NCBI RefSeq assembly: GCF_009183655.1
Contig: NZ_WEIO01000004.1
Location: 1-64,000 of the forward strand
Length of the DNA: 64,000 bases
Direction of reading: 5' to 3'
From: Bacillus aerolatus
GTDB taxonomy: Bacteria > Bacillota > Bacilli > Bacillales > Domibacillaceae
How positions within the stretch are numbered: the first letter of the stretch is position 1; every line of letters begins with the position of its first letter. Under the pieces are notes generated by a model, which was not told the DNA's origin, made no database searches, and saw nothing but the letters and a program-made list of their open reading frames with translations. Shown here piece after piece: positions 9,112 to 17,056 of this stretch. Made by a program: the position numbers and the translations under genes.

Positions 9112-9288
9112 TTAAAACGTTTCAGACGTTGTTTTTGCTTGCATGTGCAGCTGCAAGTAATCCAGGCTAAAGGTTTCCCCCTGTATTAGGCGCGCCTTGG
9201 GATCGAAATCGGCAATGATCGCCGGCTGAACAAAGCAGCCCGTTTCGCTTGAAAAATCATTGAACGGTTCGTGTTTATATGGAATCAA
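9112..9288 (-). pseudogene. rocA: rocA (P5C dehydrogenase) relic collapsed in frame to 58 codons
   Basis: The frame reads IPYKHEPFNDFSSE (the RocA N terminus), then CFVQPAIIADFDPKARLIQG (matching roughly residues 395-415 of the ~515-residue enzyme), then DYLQLHMQAKTTSETF (the RocA C terminus). The alignment to RocA is from memory. About 90% of the gene is gone in two in-frame deletions, yet the start (TTG at 9288 with GGGGG upstream) and the stop codon remain. The NAD-binding fold, catalytic Cys and Glu are absent, so it cannot be a dehydrogenase. It sits first in a rocA-rocD-rocG order. Confidence 0.8.
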
Positions 9289-9305
9289 TATATTTCCCCC
9301 TTCAA

Positions 9306-9319
9306 AATGATTAATCATT
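9306..9319. promoter_or_regulatory. 14-bp palindrome, possible operator of the roc operon
   Basis: AATGATTAATCATT is a perfect palindrome 17 bp upstream of the rocA-relic start codon, where it could overlap the transcription start. The binding protein is unknown. It does not match a CodY box, and it is not a clear arginine box. Confidence 0.35.
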
Positions 9320-9346
9320 ATTTTGAAACGATGACTACGTTTGAGC

Positions 9347-9361
9347 GCAAATATTTTTTGC
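9347..9361. promoter_or_regulatory. GCAA-N7-TTGC dyad, site 1
   Basis: GCAAATATTTTTTGC overlaps the -35 element of the plus-strand promoter at 9358. A near-identical dyad lies at 9390. Likely a binding site for the RocR-like regulator encoded next door; inferred from position and duplication. Confidence 0.45.
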
Positions 9362-9386
9362 AATAAAAATCTTTTACATTTATAAT
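9358..9386 (+). promoter_or_regulatory. sigma-A promoter of the RocR-like regulator
   Basis: TTGCAA (9358-9363), a 17-bp spacer and a perfect TATAAT (9381-9386). Predicted start near 9393, about 70 bases before the gene. The two GCAA-N7-TTGC dyads overlap its -35 element and its start site, suggesting autoregulation. Confidence 0.65.
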
Positions 9387-9389
9387 GAT

Positions 9390-9404
9390 GCAAAATTTTA
9401 TTGC
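9390..9404. promoter_or_regulatory. GCAA-N7-TTGC dyad, site 2
   Basis: GCAAAATTTTATTGC, centred 43 bp (about four helical turns) from site 1 and covering the predicted transcription start of the regulator gene. Probable partner operator. Confidence 0.45.
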
Positions 9405-9461
9405 TTTTTTCAAGTGGTTTTTCCTAATATAAAGATATATTTGAAAAAAAGGGGGGGTTTT

Positions 9462-10871
9462 ATGATTGCTAAAAATTTAGAATCACTGTTAACGATGTAT
9501 AAAGAAGTCGTAGAAAAAGTGGATCTTGGTATCCACGTCATTGATTCCACTGGAAAAACAATTATTTATAATAAAAAAATGCGGGAAATTGAAGGAATGA
9601 ATATTAATGATGTACTCGATAAAAACTTGCTTGATGTTTTCCGCTTCGGCTCTGCCGACGAAAGCACCTTGCTGCGAGCGCTGAACAACGGGGAAAGCAT
9701 ACAGAATGTAAAGCAAACCTACTTTAACAACAAAGGCCAGGAAATCACAACGATCAACCATACGTTTCCGATTCAAGAGAATGGCTTGATCACCGGTGCC
9801 GTTGAAATTGCTAAAGATGTAACAAAACTGGAAAAAATGATTCAGGAAAACATATACAAAAAAGGGCACGCCCCTTATACGTTTGATCAAATTCTCGGTC
9901 AAAACGAACGACTGAAAGAAGCAGTTGAAACGAGCAAGCGGGCTGCCCCTACCGCCTCTTCCGTCTTAATCATCGGTGAAGCCGGAACGGGCAAAGAGCT
10001 GTTTGCACACAGCATTCACAACGGCAGTTCCCGGTCCGCTAAAGCGTTCCTTGCTCAAAATTGCGCTGCCCTGCCAGATACCTTTATGGAAACGCTGCTG
10101 TTCGGCACGGAAGAACAAGGTGAAACAGAAGGCCGGCCAGGGTTGTTGGAACAGGCGGATGGCGGCACTGTTTTGCTTGATGAAATTGACTCATTAAGCC
10201 CTTCTCTGCAAATGAGACTGCAGCAGGTCATCCAGGAGAAAAAAGTGCGCCGCGCAGGGGGAACGAAAGACATCCCCATTGACGTCCGCGTTCTTGCCAC
10301 TATCAGCGAAGATCCGATTGACGCGATTGCGGCTGGCAAGCTAAGAAAAGATTTGTATTATCGTTTAAGCGTTATTTCCATTTTTATTCCACCGCTGAGG
10401 GAAAGAAAAGAAGACATCGATGAACTCACTTCCTTTTTCACCGAAAAGTATAACCATCTATTCGGCATGAAAGTCAGCTCTATCGATAAAGAAGTAAAAA
10501 GTTATTTTCTTGAATATGACTGGCCGGGCAATATTCGTGAATTAGAGCACGTCATCGAAGGCGCCATGAACTTAATGGAACATGAGGAAACGCTCTCATT
10601 CGGCCACCTTCCTATCCAGTTTCGCTATAAATCAGGGAGCGGCGGCCGGACGAACGATTTAGAAAAAATTGAAGGATTTCTTTACCAGCCTGGCAAAACC
10701 ATTTTGCCTTTGGATGATTATATTCATGAAGCAGAAACGTATTATATTAAAAAAGCGCTGCAACATCATAATTTCAACGTGACAAAGACAGCTAAAGCTC
10801 TAGGGATGAGCCGGCAAAACCTGCAATACCGCATTCGAAAATACAATATTGGAAAAAGTGATGACTCATGA
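9462..10871 (+). CDS. RocR-like PAS-AAA+-Fis regulator with a degenerate sigma-54 contact loop
   Basis: 469 residues from the ATG at 9462 behind GGGGGGG. An N-terminal PAS domain (~10-120) is followed by an AAA+ domain with Walker A GEAGTGKE (172-179) and Walker B VLLDEIDS (~237-244), then a C-terminal Fis-type helix-turn-helix (VTKTAKALGMSRQNLQYRI). In sigma-54 activators FG is followed by a GAFTGA loop. Here the segment reads FGTEEQGETEGRPGLLE (~214-230), shorter and without the motif. The position divergent from rocA-rocD-rocG suggests a RocR-type role. Lack of GAFTGA argues against sigma-54 activation; TyrR is a known family member working with the housekeeping sigma factor instead. Confidence 0.85.
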   Translation: MIAKNLESLLTMYKEVVEKVDLGIHVIDSTGKTIIYNKKMREIEGMNINDVLDKNLLDVFRFGSADESTLLRALNNGESIQNVKQTYFNNKGQEITTINHTFPIQENGLITGAVEIAKDVTKLEKMIQENIYKKGHAPYTFDQILGQNERLKEAVETSKRAAPTASSVLIIGEAGTGKELFAHSIHNGSSRSAKAFLAQNCAALPDTFMETLLFGTEEQGETEGRPGLLEQADGGTVLLDEIDSLSPSLQMRLQQVIQEKKVRRAGGTKDIPIDVRVLATISEDPIDAIAAGKLRKDLYYRLSVISIFIPPLRERKEDIDELTSFFTEKYNHLFGMKVSSIDKEVKSYFLEYDWPGNIRELEHVIEGAMNLMEHEETLSFGHLPIQFRYKSGSGGRTNDLEKIEGFLYQPGKTILPLDDYIHEAETYYIKKALQHHNFNVTKTAKALGMSRQNLQYRIRKYNIGKSDDS

Positions 10872-10880
10872 ATTGACGTA

Positions 10881-10914
10881 AAAAAGAGCTCCTGTAACGA
10901 GGAACTCCCTTTTA
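10881..10914. terminator. bidirectional terminator between regulator and antiporter
   Basis: AAAAAGAGCTCCT, a short loop and AGGAACTCCCTTTTA form a stem with one wobble. It lies between two convergent genes and can serve both strands. Confidence 0.65.
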
Positions 10915-10916
10915 TA

Positions 10917-12356
10917 TTATGCGGTTTCCGTCTGTTCCGCTTCTTTTGCTTCTAGTTCTTTTACTTGTTCATCTGTTAAGTACTCCACTTTCCAGCCAAG
11001 AAACGCCATTAAAATCGCAAGCAGCGGTACGGCATAATTCATCACGGCATACGGCGCATAAGCAAACGGATGGACAGCGAGCGTGGCTAAAATAAATACA
11101 CCGCACGTATTCCAGGGCACGAGTGCAGACGTGATCGTTCCGCCATCTTCAAGCGCGCGCGATAAGTTTTTTGAGTGCAGCTTTTTATCCCGGTAAGCTT
11201 TTACGTACATCCGCCCCGGTAAAAGAATCGAAACGTATTGCTCGGAAGCCGTTGCGTTCGTTAAAAAGGCAGAAGTAATCGTTGCGGTAATCAGGCTGCC
11301 AGCCGAACGGGCCACCTTTAAAATCTGGTGGACAATCGCTTTCAGCATGCCGGTCCGTTCCATTACTCCGCCAAATGTCATTGCAATAATGGCAAGTGAA
11401 ACTGTGTACATCATTGAATCAATGCCGCCGCGGTTAAACAAGTCGTCCACCATTTGATTTCCCGTTTCGATTACAAAGCCATCGTGGAGAGTGTTAACCG
11501 CTTCTGCGAGCGGTGCTCCCTGGACAAAAGCATGACACGCCCAACCAAGGAAGATTCCAGCTGCAAGTGCCGGAACAGCTGTTACTTTTTTGACGACTAA
11601 GACGACGACCGCCACCGGAACGAGCAGGAGCCACGGAGAAATAACAAAGCTGTCTTGCAATACTTCCATTACACCATTGATTTTTTCTGCATCGACTGCT
11701 GAACTGGAAAATTTCCGGCCAAGAAAAAAGTAAACGATAAGAGCTAGCCCCATCCCGGGAATCGTTGTGTAAAACATGTGCTTAATATGATCGAATAATT
11801 CTGTTCCCGTAATACCGGCAGCTAGGTTGGTCGTATCAGACAGCGGCGACATTTTATCACCGAAATATGAACCCGAAATGATCGCGCCCGCGACCATCGG
11901 CGCCGGTATGCCCATACTTATGCCAATGCCCATTCCCGCTACGCCAATCGTCCCCATCGTCGACCACGAACTGCCGATAGCTAGTGAAACGATCGCACAA
12001 ATAACACTGATCGACACTAAAAATAAAGAGGGAGTAATAATCTTTAAACCGTAATAGATCATCGTTGCTACAATGCCGCCGCCAATCCAGGCACCGATTG
12101 TCAGCCCGACCATAATAATGATTAGAATAGCAGGCAAAGCGAGGCGGATCCCATTGTACGCTCCTTCTTCAATTACTTCCCATTTATAACCGAGTTTCCA
12201 GGCAATAAAAGCCGCTGCAGCCGCACCAACGAGAAGAGGAACGTGAGGACTTCCTTCAAATTTAATGATTGTGACTGCCATAATTCCGACCATCACGATC
12301 ATAGGAATAATAGCCAAAGTGAATGGAATTTGAATATCTTGTTGTTTTTCTTTCAC
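10917..12356 (-). CDS. nhaC: Na+/H+ antiporter, NhaC family
   Basis: 479 residues with about 11-12 hydrophobic segments. Signatures include GSSWSTMGTIGVAGMGIG, GSYFGDKMSPLSDTTNLAAG and the C-terminal SRALEDGGTITSALVPWNTC. The start is a GTG at 12356 behind GGGGGAG. NhaC-type carriers exchange protons for Na+ or for organic acids (MleN exchanges malate for lactate), so the substrate is uncertain. It is convergent with the RocR-like gene. A TATAAT lies upstream near 12450 on the minus strand, but no -24/-12 promoter is present, unlike the paralogue at 34972. Confidence 0.88.
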   Translation of the reverse strand: MKEKQQDIQIPFTLAIIPMIVMVGIMAVTIIKFEGSPHVPLLVGAAAAAFIAWKLGYKWEVIEEGAYNGIRLALPAILIIIMVGLTIGAWIGGGIVATMIYYGLKIITPSLFLVSISVICAIVSLAIGSSWSTMGTIGVAGMGIGISMGIPAPMVAGAIISGSYFGDKMSPLSDTTNLAAGITGTELFDHIKHMFYTTIPGMGLALIVYFFLGRKFSSSAVDAEKINGVMEVLQDSFVISPWLLLVPVAVVVLVVKKVTAVPALAAGIFLGWACHAFVQGAPLAEAVNTLHDGFVIETGNQMVDDLFNRGGIDSMMYTVSLAIIAMTFGGVMERTGMLKAIVHQILKVARSAGSLITATITSAFLTNATASEQYVSILLPGRMYVKAYRDKKLHSKNLSRALEDGGTITSALVPWNTCGVFILATLAVHPFAYAPYAVMNYAVPLLAILMAFLGWKVEYLTDEQVKELEAKEAEQTETA

Positions 12357-12492
12357 TTTTTCTCCCCCTTTTTCAAAATCAGCCGCGTTACAGTTCTCTC
12401 ATTTTCAACTTTAAAATTAATCCGAATTTTCAAACTTCATTATACACAGATTTGTCCATTTGCACATCTTTATTTTTGTAGAAAGGAACAAA

Positions 12493-12717
12493 TGCGTAAG
12501 CGCCTCGAGGGGCTAGGCGCTGAAGCTGGACAGGATGAAAAGCGAAGCCGACTGCCCTGGGGCAACAAGCATATGACAAGCTGGCGAAGCGGCGCTTTTA
12601 GCCGCACAGCCAGATTGGCATATGATCTCGAGCCCCAAGGAGGAAGAGCTAGACACAGACCCGCCTCATTAGCAAAGTGATCCCCCGTGCGATTATTTTA
12701 TAGTTTCCTAAGCAGTA
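12493..12717. repeat. dispersed intergenic repeat, copy A
   Basis: Contains the block CTCGAGGGGCTAGGCGCTG followed by AGCTGGACA and AAAAGCG, also present at 22655 and 41824. It then has a hairpin module with CATATG...CATATG arms enclosing GGCGAAG and GGCGCTTTTAGCCGC. The end (GCAAAGTGATC...TTTATAGTTTCCTAA) matches the end of copy C. Overlapping reading frames show no protein similarity I recognise. With the terminator this fills the 400-base gap between nhaC and yugI. Confidence 0.75.
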
Positions 12718-12759
12718 AAAAAGCATGAACGCTTTATGCGCTCATGCTTTTTTACTGCT
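12711..12759. terminator. yugI: terminator after yugI, perfect 18-bp arms
   Basis: AGCAGTAAAAAAGCATGA and its exact reverse complement enclose a 13-base loop that can itself pair (GCG/CGC). It directly abuts the yugI stop codon; the minus strand supplies the T-run within the stem (TTTTTT). Confidence 0.75.
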
Positions 12760-13122
12760 TTATTTGTTTTCTCCAGATTGGTCGATCCATTCTTGCAACT
12801 TGTCTTTTAATGTGTTAAATCCTTCGCTGTTTTCATCGATTTTCAGGCGGCGGGCCGGCTGTGCGGCAGCTGGCTTCGCTTCTTCCGTTGCCCGGATCGA
12901 CAGGCTGATTTTCCCCTCGTCTTTGTTAATAGACATGACCTTCACTTTTACTTCTTCGCCCACTTGAAGGTGCTCATGAATATCCTTTACAAATCCGTGA
13001 GTTATCTCTGAAATATGGACAAGCCCCTGTGTGCCGTTATCCAATGCGACAAACGCGCCATAAGGCTGAATTCCTGTTACTTTGCCTGTGATAATCTGCC
13101 CTTGTTCAATTTGATTTCCCAT
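12760..13122 (-). CDS. yugI: S1-domain RNA-binding protein YugI (general stress protein 13 type)
   Basis: 120 residues from the ATG at 13122, with TAGGAG upstream. One S1 OB-fold domain (~5-75): GQIITGKVTGIQPYGAFVAL, GLVHISEI, VKVKVMSINKDEGKISLSIR. The acidic/basic C-terminal tail matches YugI/GSP13, a ribosome-associated protein in B. subtilis. Its place between the yugJ region and alaT agrees with B. subtilis order. Confidence 0.9.
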   Translation of the reverse strand: MGNQIEQGQIITGKVTGIQPYGAFVALDNGTQGLVHISEITHGFVKDIHEHLQVGEEVKVKVMSINKDEGKISLSIRATEEAKPAAAQPARRLKIDENSEGFNTLKDKLQEWIDQSGENK

Positions 13123-13222
13123 CCAAACACTCCTAAATATTAATTTCATTATCTACGCATCACAAAATTATAACACATTTACTTATGAATTTCTAAACAT
13201 CTCACTTTTCTCTACATAGTGC

Positions 13223-13345
13223 GTGTTCAAAAAAGAGGACAAAAAGTTTAAGGAAGCCCAGTTTCAAACGCTGGAGTGTATGGTAAAATCCATTGCGCCA
13301 GCCGCTATTATTTTAGTGATTCTACAATCTTTTGGATTATTTTAA
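13223..13345 (+). CDS. possible small membrane peptide (40 aa)
   Basis: A GTG-initiated frame of 40 residues with a charged start (FKKEDKKFKEAQ) and a hydrophobic end (MVKSIAPAAIILVILQSFGL). It could also begin at the internal ATG (13280, with GGAG nearby) to give a 21-residue membrane peptide. A plus-strand terminator follows at 13421, so some plus-strand transcript probably ends here. No homologue recognised and the ribosome binding site is weak. The flanks 13219-13233 and 13480-13494 are an inverted repeat (AGTGCGTRTTCAAA). Confidence 0.25.
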   Translation: MFKKEDKKFKEAQFQTLECMVKSIAPAAIILVILQSFGLF

Positions 13346-13420
13346 TGAAATAGGAATAAACTCTGGATAAACGGGGAACTACTAAATTAAGCAACATTCC
13401 CTATTCTCCCCCTGACTAGA

Positions 13421-13453
13421 GAAGGCAGCCGAAATGGCTGCCTTCTTTTTTAT
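13421..13453 (+). terminator. plus-strand terminator
   Basis: GAAGGCAGCC, loop GAAAT, GGCTGCCTTC and then TTTTTTAT: a perfect 10-bp stem with a T-run only on the plus strand. No annotated plus-strand gene precedes it except the small frame at 13223. Confidence 0.8.
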
Positions 13454-13492
13454 GAAGTTGTTTAACATACCTGGAGAATTTGAATACGCACT

Positions 13493-15097
13493 TTAAGCTT
13501 CTTTTTTTCGCTGGGCCCGTTCCGCGGCAATAATGATGTCTTCAAGCGGCGACAGCCGGCCGAGTTCATCTTTATGAACAATATGTTTCCGCTCAAACTT
13601 CGTTGGTGAGTCAATGCCAGCAGCAGCAGCTAAATTGTACAATCCTTCTCGAAGCGAAACAACATAATTACATACGCGGTAATGTTTTTCTTCAACAATT
13701 AAGCCGTCCTGCAGCTTTTCATCGGTTGTCGCTACTCCGACCGGACACGTATTTGTATGACACACCTGCGCCATAATGCAGCCGACACTGATCATAAACC
13801 CGCGGGCAATATTGACGAGATCGGCTCCCATCGCAAGAGCGACCGCTATTTTATCAGGCGTAATTAGCTTTCCAGAGGCAATTAATTTCACTCTGTCGCG
13901 AATTTCATACCTTCTCAGCATTTCATCCAAGACCGGCAAACCGGACATAATTGGCAGACCGACTGTATCGGCGAGCTCTTGAAACGTCGCACCCGTTCCA
14001 CCTTCTCCGCCATCTACTGTAATAAAATCAGGGCCCTTCCCGCTTTCTTTCATGTAGGAAACCATATTTTCCAGCGCGTCCAGGTCACCGACGACAATTT
14101 TAATACCAACCGGCTTGCCGCCGACAGATTGTAATTGTTCAATAAAATTAAACATCGATGGGACGTCATCAAATTCGTAAAACCGGTTTGGACTGTTAAT
14201 TGTTTTCCCCCGTTCCACAAGGCGAATTGCGGCAATTTTTTCCGTTACCTTTTCCCCTTCCACGTGGCCGCCCCGTGTTTTTGCTCCTTGAGCCAGCTTT
14301 AATTCAAAGGCTTTCACTTTTTCCATTTCACTTTTTCTTTTAAATTCTTCCCATGAAAACTCTCCGCTCGGCTTACGTACGCCAAATAAGTCGGGACCAA
14401 TCTGCATAATCATATCGGGACCACCTTCGAGATGATACTCCGACAAACCGCCTTCTCCGGTATTCATCCATGTTCCCCCGGCAAGCCCTAAGCCTTTGGA
14501 CATCGCCGTAATCGCTCTTTCACCGAGCGCCCCGTAACTCATACCAGACTGGCCAATTAATCCTTTTACTTTAAAAGGGTGGCGGCACCTTTCCCCGCCG
14601 ATGATGACCGCATCTTCATCCCGTAAATAATACGGATCAATCAGCCTCTCCTCCCCGTGCTCTTTACGAGTAAATAAATTATCTGAATCCACCTTGTATA
14701 CTCTCGTTTTAATTTTTTCTGTATTATCGACTTTCATTTCATCGCGCTGTTTCGGGAATAATGTATTGCGGATATAAAAGCCTTCTTCATTAAAATCACG
14801 CTTAGAGCCGAAGCCGATCAGCCGTTCATTGTACTTGCCCGCTTTTACGATATCCTGGTACTCTTTTCTCGAAAAAGGCTTCGCTTCATTATCGTTATCG
14901 AATAAATACTGCCGGAGTTCCGGTCCTATATGTTCGGTCAAATAGCGGACTTTTCCGATCACTGGAAAGTTGCGCAAAATCGCATGCTGCTTCTGCCTGT
15001 CGTCTTTAACGTATAAATATAAAAAGAAACAAACGGGCACAACAATTGCCAGCACGATAAAAACAATAAGAGCAGTAATTACAGACGTTAAACTCAT
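13493..15097 (-). CDS. FMN-binding glutamate synthase-like protein (YerD type)
   Basis: 534 residues. An N-terminal membrane anchor (SVITALIVFIVLAIVVPVC) is followed by a glutamate synthase central/FMN domain: GQSGMSYGALGERAITAMSK, FITVDGGEGGTGATF, GADLVNIARGFM and the cysteine cluster CIMAQVCHTNTCPVG expected for the 3Fe-4S site. It lacks the glutaminase domain of GltB, so it resembles B. subtilis YerD, whose physiological reaction is not established. Ribosome binding site AGGGGGA. Confidence 0.88.
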   Translation of the reverse strand: MSLTSVITALIVFIVLAIVVPVCFFLYLYVKDDRQKQHAILRNFPVIGKVRYLTEHIGPELRQYLFDNDNEAKPFSRKEYQDIVKAGKYNERLIGFGSKRDFNEEGFYIRNTLFPKQRDEMKVDNTEKIKTRVYKVDSDNLFTRKEHGEERLIDPYYLRDEDAVIIGGERCRHPFKVKGLIGQSGMSYGALGERAITAMSKGLGLAGGTWMNTGEGGLSEYHLEGGPDMIMQIGPDLFGVRKPSGEFSWEEFKRKSEMEKVKAFELKLAQGAKTRGGHVEGEKVTEKIAAIRLVERGKTINSPNRFYEFDDVPSMFNFIEQLQSVGGKPVGIKIVVGDLDALENMVSYMKESGKGPDFITVDGGEGGTGATFQELADTVGLPIMSGLPVLDEMLRRYEIRDRVKLIASGKLITPDKIAVALAMGADLVNIARGFMISVGCIMAQVCHTNTCPVGVATTDEKLQDGLIVEEKHYRVCNYVVSLREGLYNLAAAAGIDSPTKFERKHIVHKDELGRLSPLEDIIIAAERAQRKKEA

Positions 15098-15141
15098 GGA
15101 AATCCCCCTTTGTATCTATTTGCGAAAGACAAGATTGATAT

Positions 15142-15774
15142 TTACTTGAGAGCTTGCAGCGCCTCGCGAATTGGCGTATCTCCCCCGGATACATCAAATG
15201 TTTTATTGAAAGCCATTTCATTCTCAAGTACAGCCACCAAGACAGAAGCAACATCCTGCCGGGGAATGGTCCCGCCATTTTCCGCAAGAGAGGCAGCAAC
15301 AGCTACCGTTCCTCTGCCAGGTTCATCTGTCATTTCGGCCGGCCGGATAATAGTGTACGCGAGTTCTTCTTGTCTGAGCAGCTCATCCGGCATATGCTTA
15401 GCACCGATCGTTTCAGCGCTTCCTCCTGAGCTTTCATCCGCCCGAATCGCACTCATCATCACAAAGCGCCTGACCCCGTTTTGCTTCGCATCTTTGACGG
15501 CGTCAATGACAGCACGCTGATCGACTAAAACGGTCTTGTCCGATCCTGTATTCGGACTAGAGTCAGAAATAAAGATGGCAGCAGCGCAACCCGAATAAGC
15601 AGCGGAAAAATCGCCCCGCCCATTGGCATTCACTTCTGTCGCTCCGAGTTTTTTCATATCCGGTACTTTGTTTTCTTCATTGATGACAGCGACGGATTGA
15701 TAGCCATTTTCCGCCAAACATTTAATGACGAATTCACCGACCTGGCTGTTTGCCCCGATAACAATTACTTTCAC
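15142..15774 (-). CDS. NAD(P)-binding SDR-like protein (YhfK/NmrA type)
   Basis: 210 residues from a GTG at 15774 preceded by GGAGGGATACAG. It begins KVIVIGANSQVGEFVIKCL, a dinucleotide-binding Rossmann motif (GANSQVG), with VRRFVMMSA and AYTIIRPAEMTDEPGRGTV typical of atypical short-chain reductases that often act as redox sensors. A paralogue with the same architecture lies at 44234. Substrate unknown. Confidence 0.85.
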   Translation of the reverse strand: MKVIVIGANSQVGEFVIKCLAENGYQSVAVINEENKVPDMKKLGATEVNANGRGDFSAAYSGCAAAIFISDSSPNTGSDKTVLVDQRAVIDAVKDAKQNGVRRFVMMSAIRADESSGGSAETIGAKHMPDELLRQEELAYTIIRPAEMTDEPGRGTVAVAASLAENGGTIPRQDVASVLVAVLENEMAFNKTFDVSGGDTPIREALQALK

Positions 15775-15853
15775 CTGTATCCCTCCTTTTACAATTATCA
15801 TTTCTTTTCCACTCCTTGCTTTTTTAAAACCTGCCCTCGCCGGCAGCAAAATA

Positions 15854-15884
15854 AAAAGAAGACAGCTTTCGCCGCCTTCTTTTC
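15854..15884 (-). terminator. terminator of the alaR-alaT operon
   Basis: On the minus strand AAAAGAAGGCGGC, loop GAAA and GCTGTCTTCTTTTTAT form a stem with T-run 9 bases past the alaT stop. Confidence 0.8.
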
Positions 15885-15892
15885 TATTTTTT

Positions 15893-17056
15893 TTACTTGC
15901 CTGCAAAACGCCCAATCCGCTTTACCGCTTCCTGGAGCTGCTCCATTGACGAAGCATACGAACAGCGGATAAACCCTTCTCCTCCTTTTCCAAAAACAGA
16001 CCCTGGTACGACAGCTACTTTCTCTTCCCTTAACAGCGACTCAGCAAATTCCTCTGACGTCAAACCCGTGTTCCGGATAGAAGGAAAGACGTAAAACGCT
16101 CCGCCCGGCAGATGGCACTCAAGCCCGATTTCATTAAAAGACTGAACGATGTAGTTGCGGCGCCGGCGATAATCTTTCTTCATTTCTTCGACGTCGCTCA
16201 TGCCCGTTTTCAGCGCTTCAAGTGCTGCATACTGGGCGGGAGTTGAAGCGCACATCATCGCATACTGGTGAATTTTCAGCATCGCCTCTGCAAGTTCACC
16301 CGGCGCGCAAATAAATCCGAGCCGCCAGCCAGTCATCGCAAACCCTTTGGAAAAACCATTAATCAAGATGGTCCGCTCTCTCATGCCGTCCAAGCTTGCG
16401 ATCGATGTATGCGGAACATCGTAAGCAAGTTCTGCGTAAATTTCATCGGCAATAACAAGTAAATCGTGCTGCTTGACAATGGCGGCAATGGCTTGCAAAT
16501 CTTCCCTGCCAAGTTGGGCACCGGTCGGGTTGTTAGGCGAGCAAAGCAGCAGCGCTTTCGTTTTCGGCGTAATCGCCTGCTCAAGCGCTTCCGGCTGCAG
16601 TTTAAATTGCTGCTCGCCAGTCGTTTCTACAGTTACAGCCTTACCGCCTGCCAGCTCGACAAGAGGAGTATAGGAAACGAAGCACGGCTCGACGACAATC
16701 ACTTCATCTCCAGGATCAAGAATGGCACGCAGCGCTAAATCAATCGCCTGGCTTGCTCCGACCGTGACAATGATCTCTTCTTTTGGATTATAAGGCACGT
16801 AAAAACGGCCGCTGACATAACGAGCAATTTCTTCTCGTAACTCGAGCAATCCCGCGTTGGCTGTATAAGACGTATGCCCACGTTCCAGCGAAAGAATCGC
16901 TGCTTCACGTGCAGACCAGGAAGTAACAAAATCAGGCTCACCGACTCCAAGGGAGATTACTCCTTCCATTCCGGCAGCCAAATCAAAAAATTTACGAATA
17001 CCGGATGGACGCATCGTTTCGACGGACTTAGCAATATAGCTTTTTGTCACTGGCAT
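15893..17056 (-). CDS. alaT: alanine transaminase
   Basis: 387 residues, class I/II PLP aminotransferase. Seen: GISLGVGEPDF-like VISLGVGEPDFVTSW, TSYTANAGLLELREE, CSPNNPTGAQL, VIADEIYAEL and the PLP lysine in INGFSKGFAMTGWRLGFI. It matches B. subtilis AlaT (YugH), which converts pyruvate and glutamate to alanine and 2-oxoglutarate. The ATG overlaps the alaR stop in TGATG, so the two are translationally coupled. The alaR-alaT pair is as in B. subtilis. Confidence 0.9.
   Translation of the reverse strand: MPVTKSYIAKSVETMRPSGIRKFFDLAAGMEGVISLGVGEPDFVTSWSAREAAILSLERGHTSYTANAGLLELREEIARYVSGRFYVPYNPKEEIIVTVGASQAIDLALRAILDPGDEVIVVEPCFVSYTPLVELAGGKAVTVETTGEQQFKLQPEALEQAITPKTKALLLCSPNNPTGAQLGREDLQAIAAIVKQHDLLVIADEIYAELAYDVPHTSIASLDGMRERTILINGFSKGFAMTGWRLGFICAPGELAEAMLKIHQYAMMCASTPAQYAALEALKTGMSDVEEMKKDYRRRRNYIVQSFNEIGLECHLPGGAFYVFPSIRNTGLTSEEFAESLLREEKVAVVPGSVFGKGGEGFIRCSYASSMEQLQEAVKRIGRFAGK

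Noticed and set aside
9306-9420. Search for a -24/-12 promoter for the rocA-relic/rocD/rocG operon
   Set aside because: Several TTGC elements occur, but none has GG ten bases before GC. The best candidate (TTGCAAAAAATATTTGC) has the wrong spacing and lacks GG.
12243-12680. Plus-strand frame of 145 codons crossing nhaC and repeat copy A
   Set aside because: It starts inside nhaC on the opposite strand and runs through the repeat; no similarity or ribosome site.
13421-13453. Hairpin considered as terminator of the glutamate-synthase-like gene
   Set aside because: The T-run is on the plus strand only, so it is oriented against that minus-strand gene.
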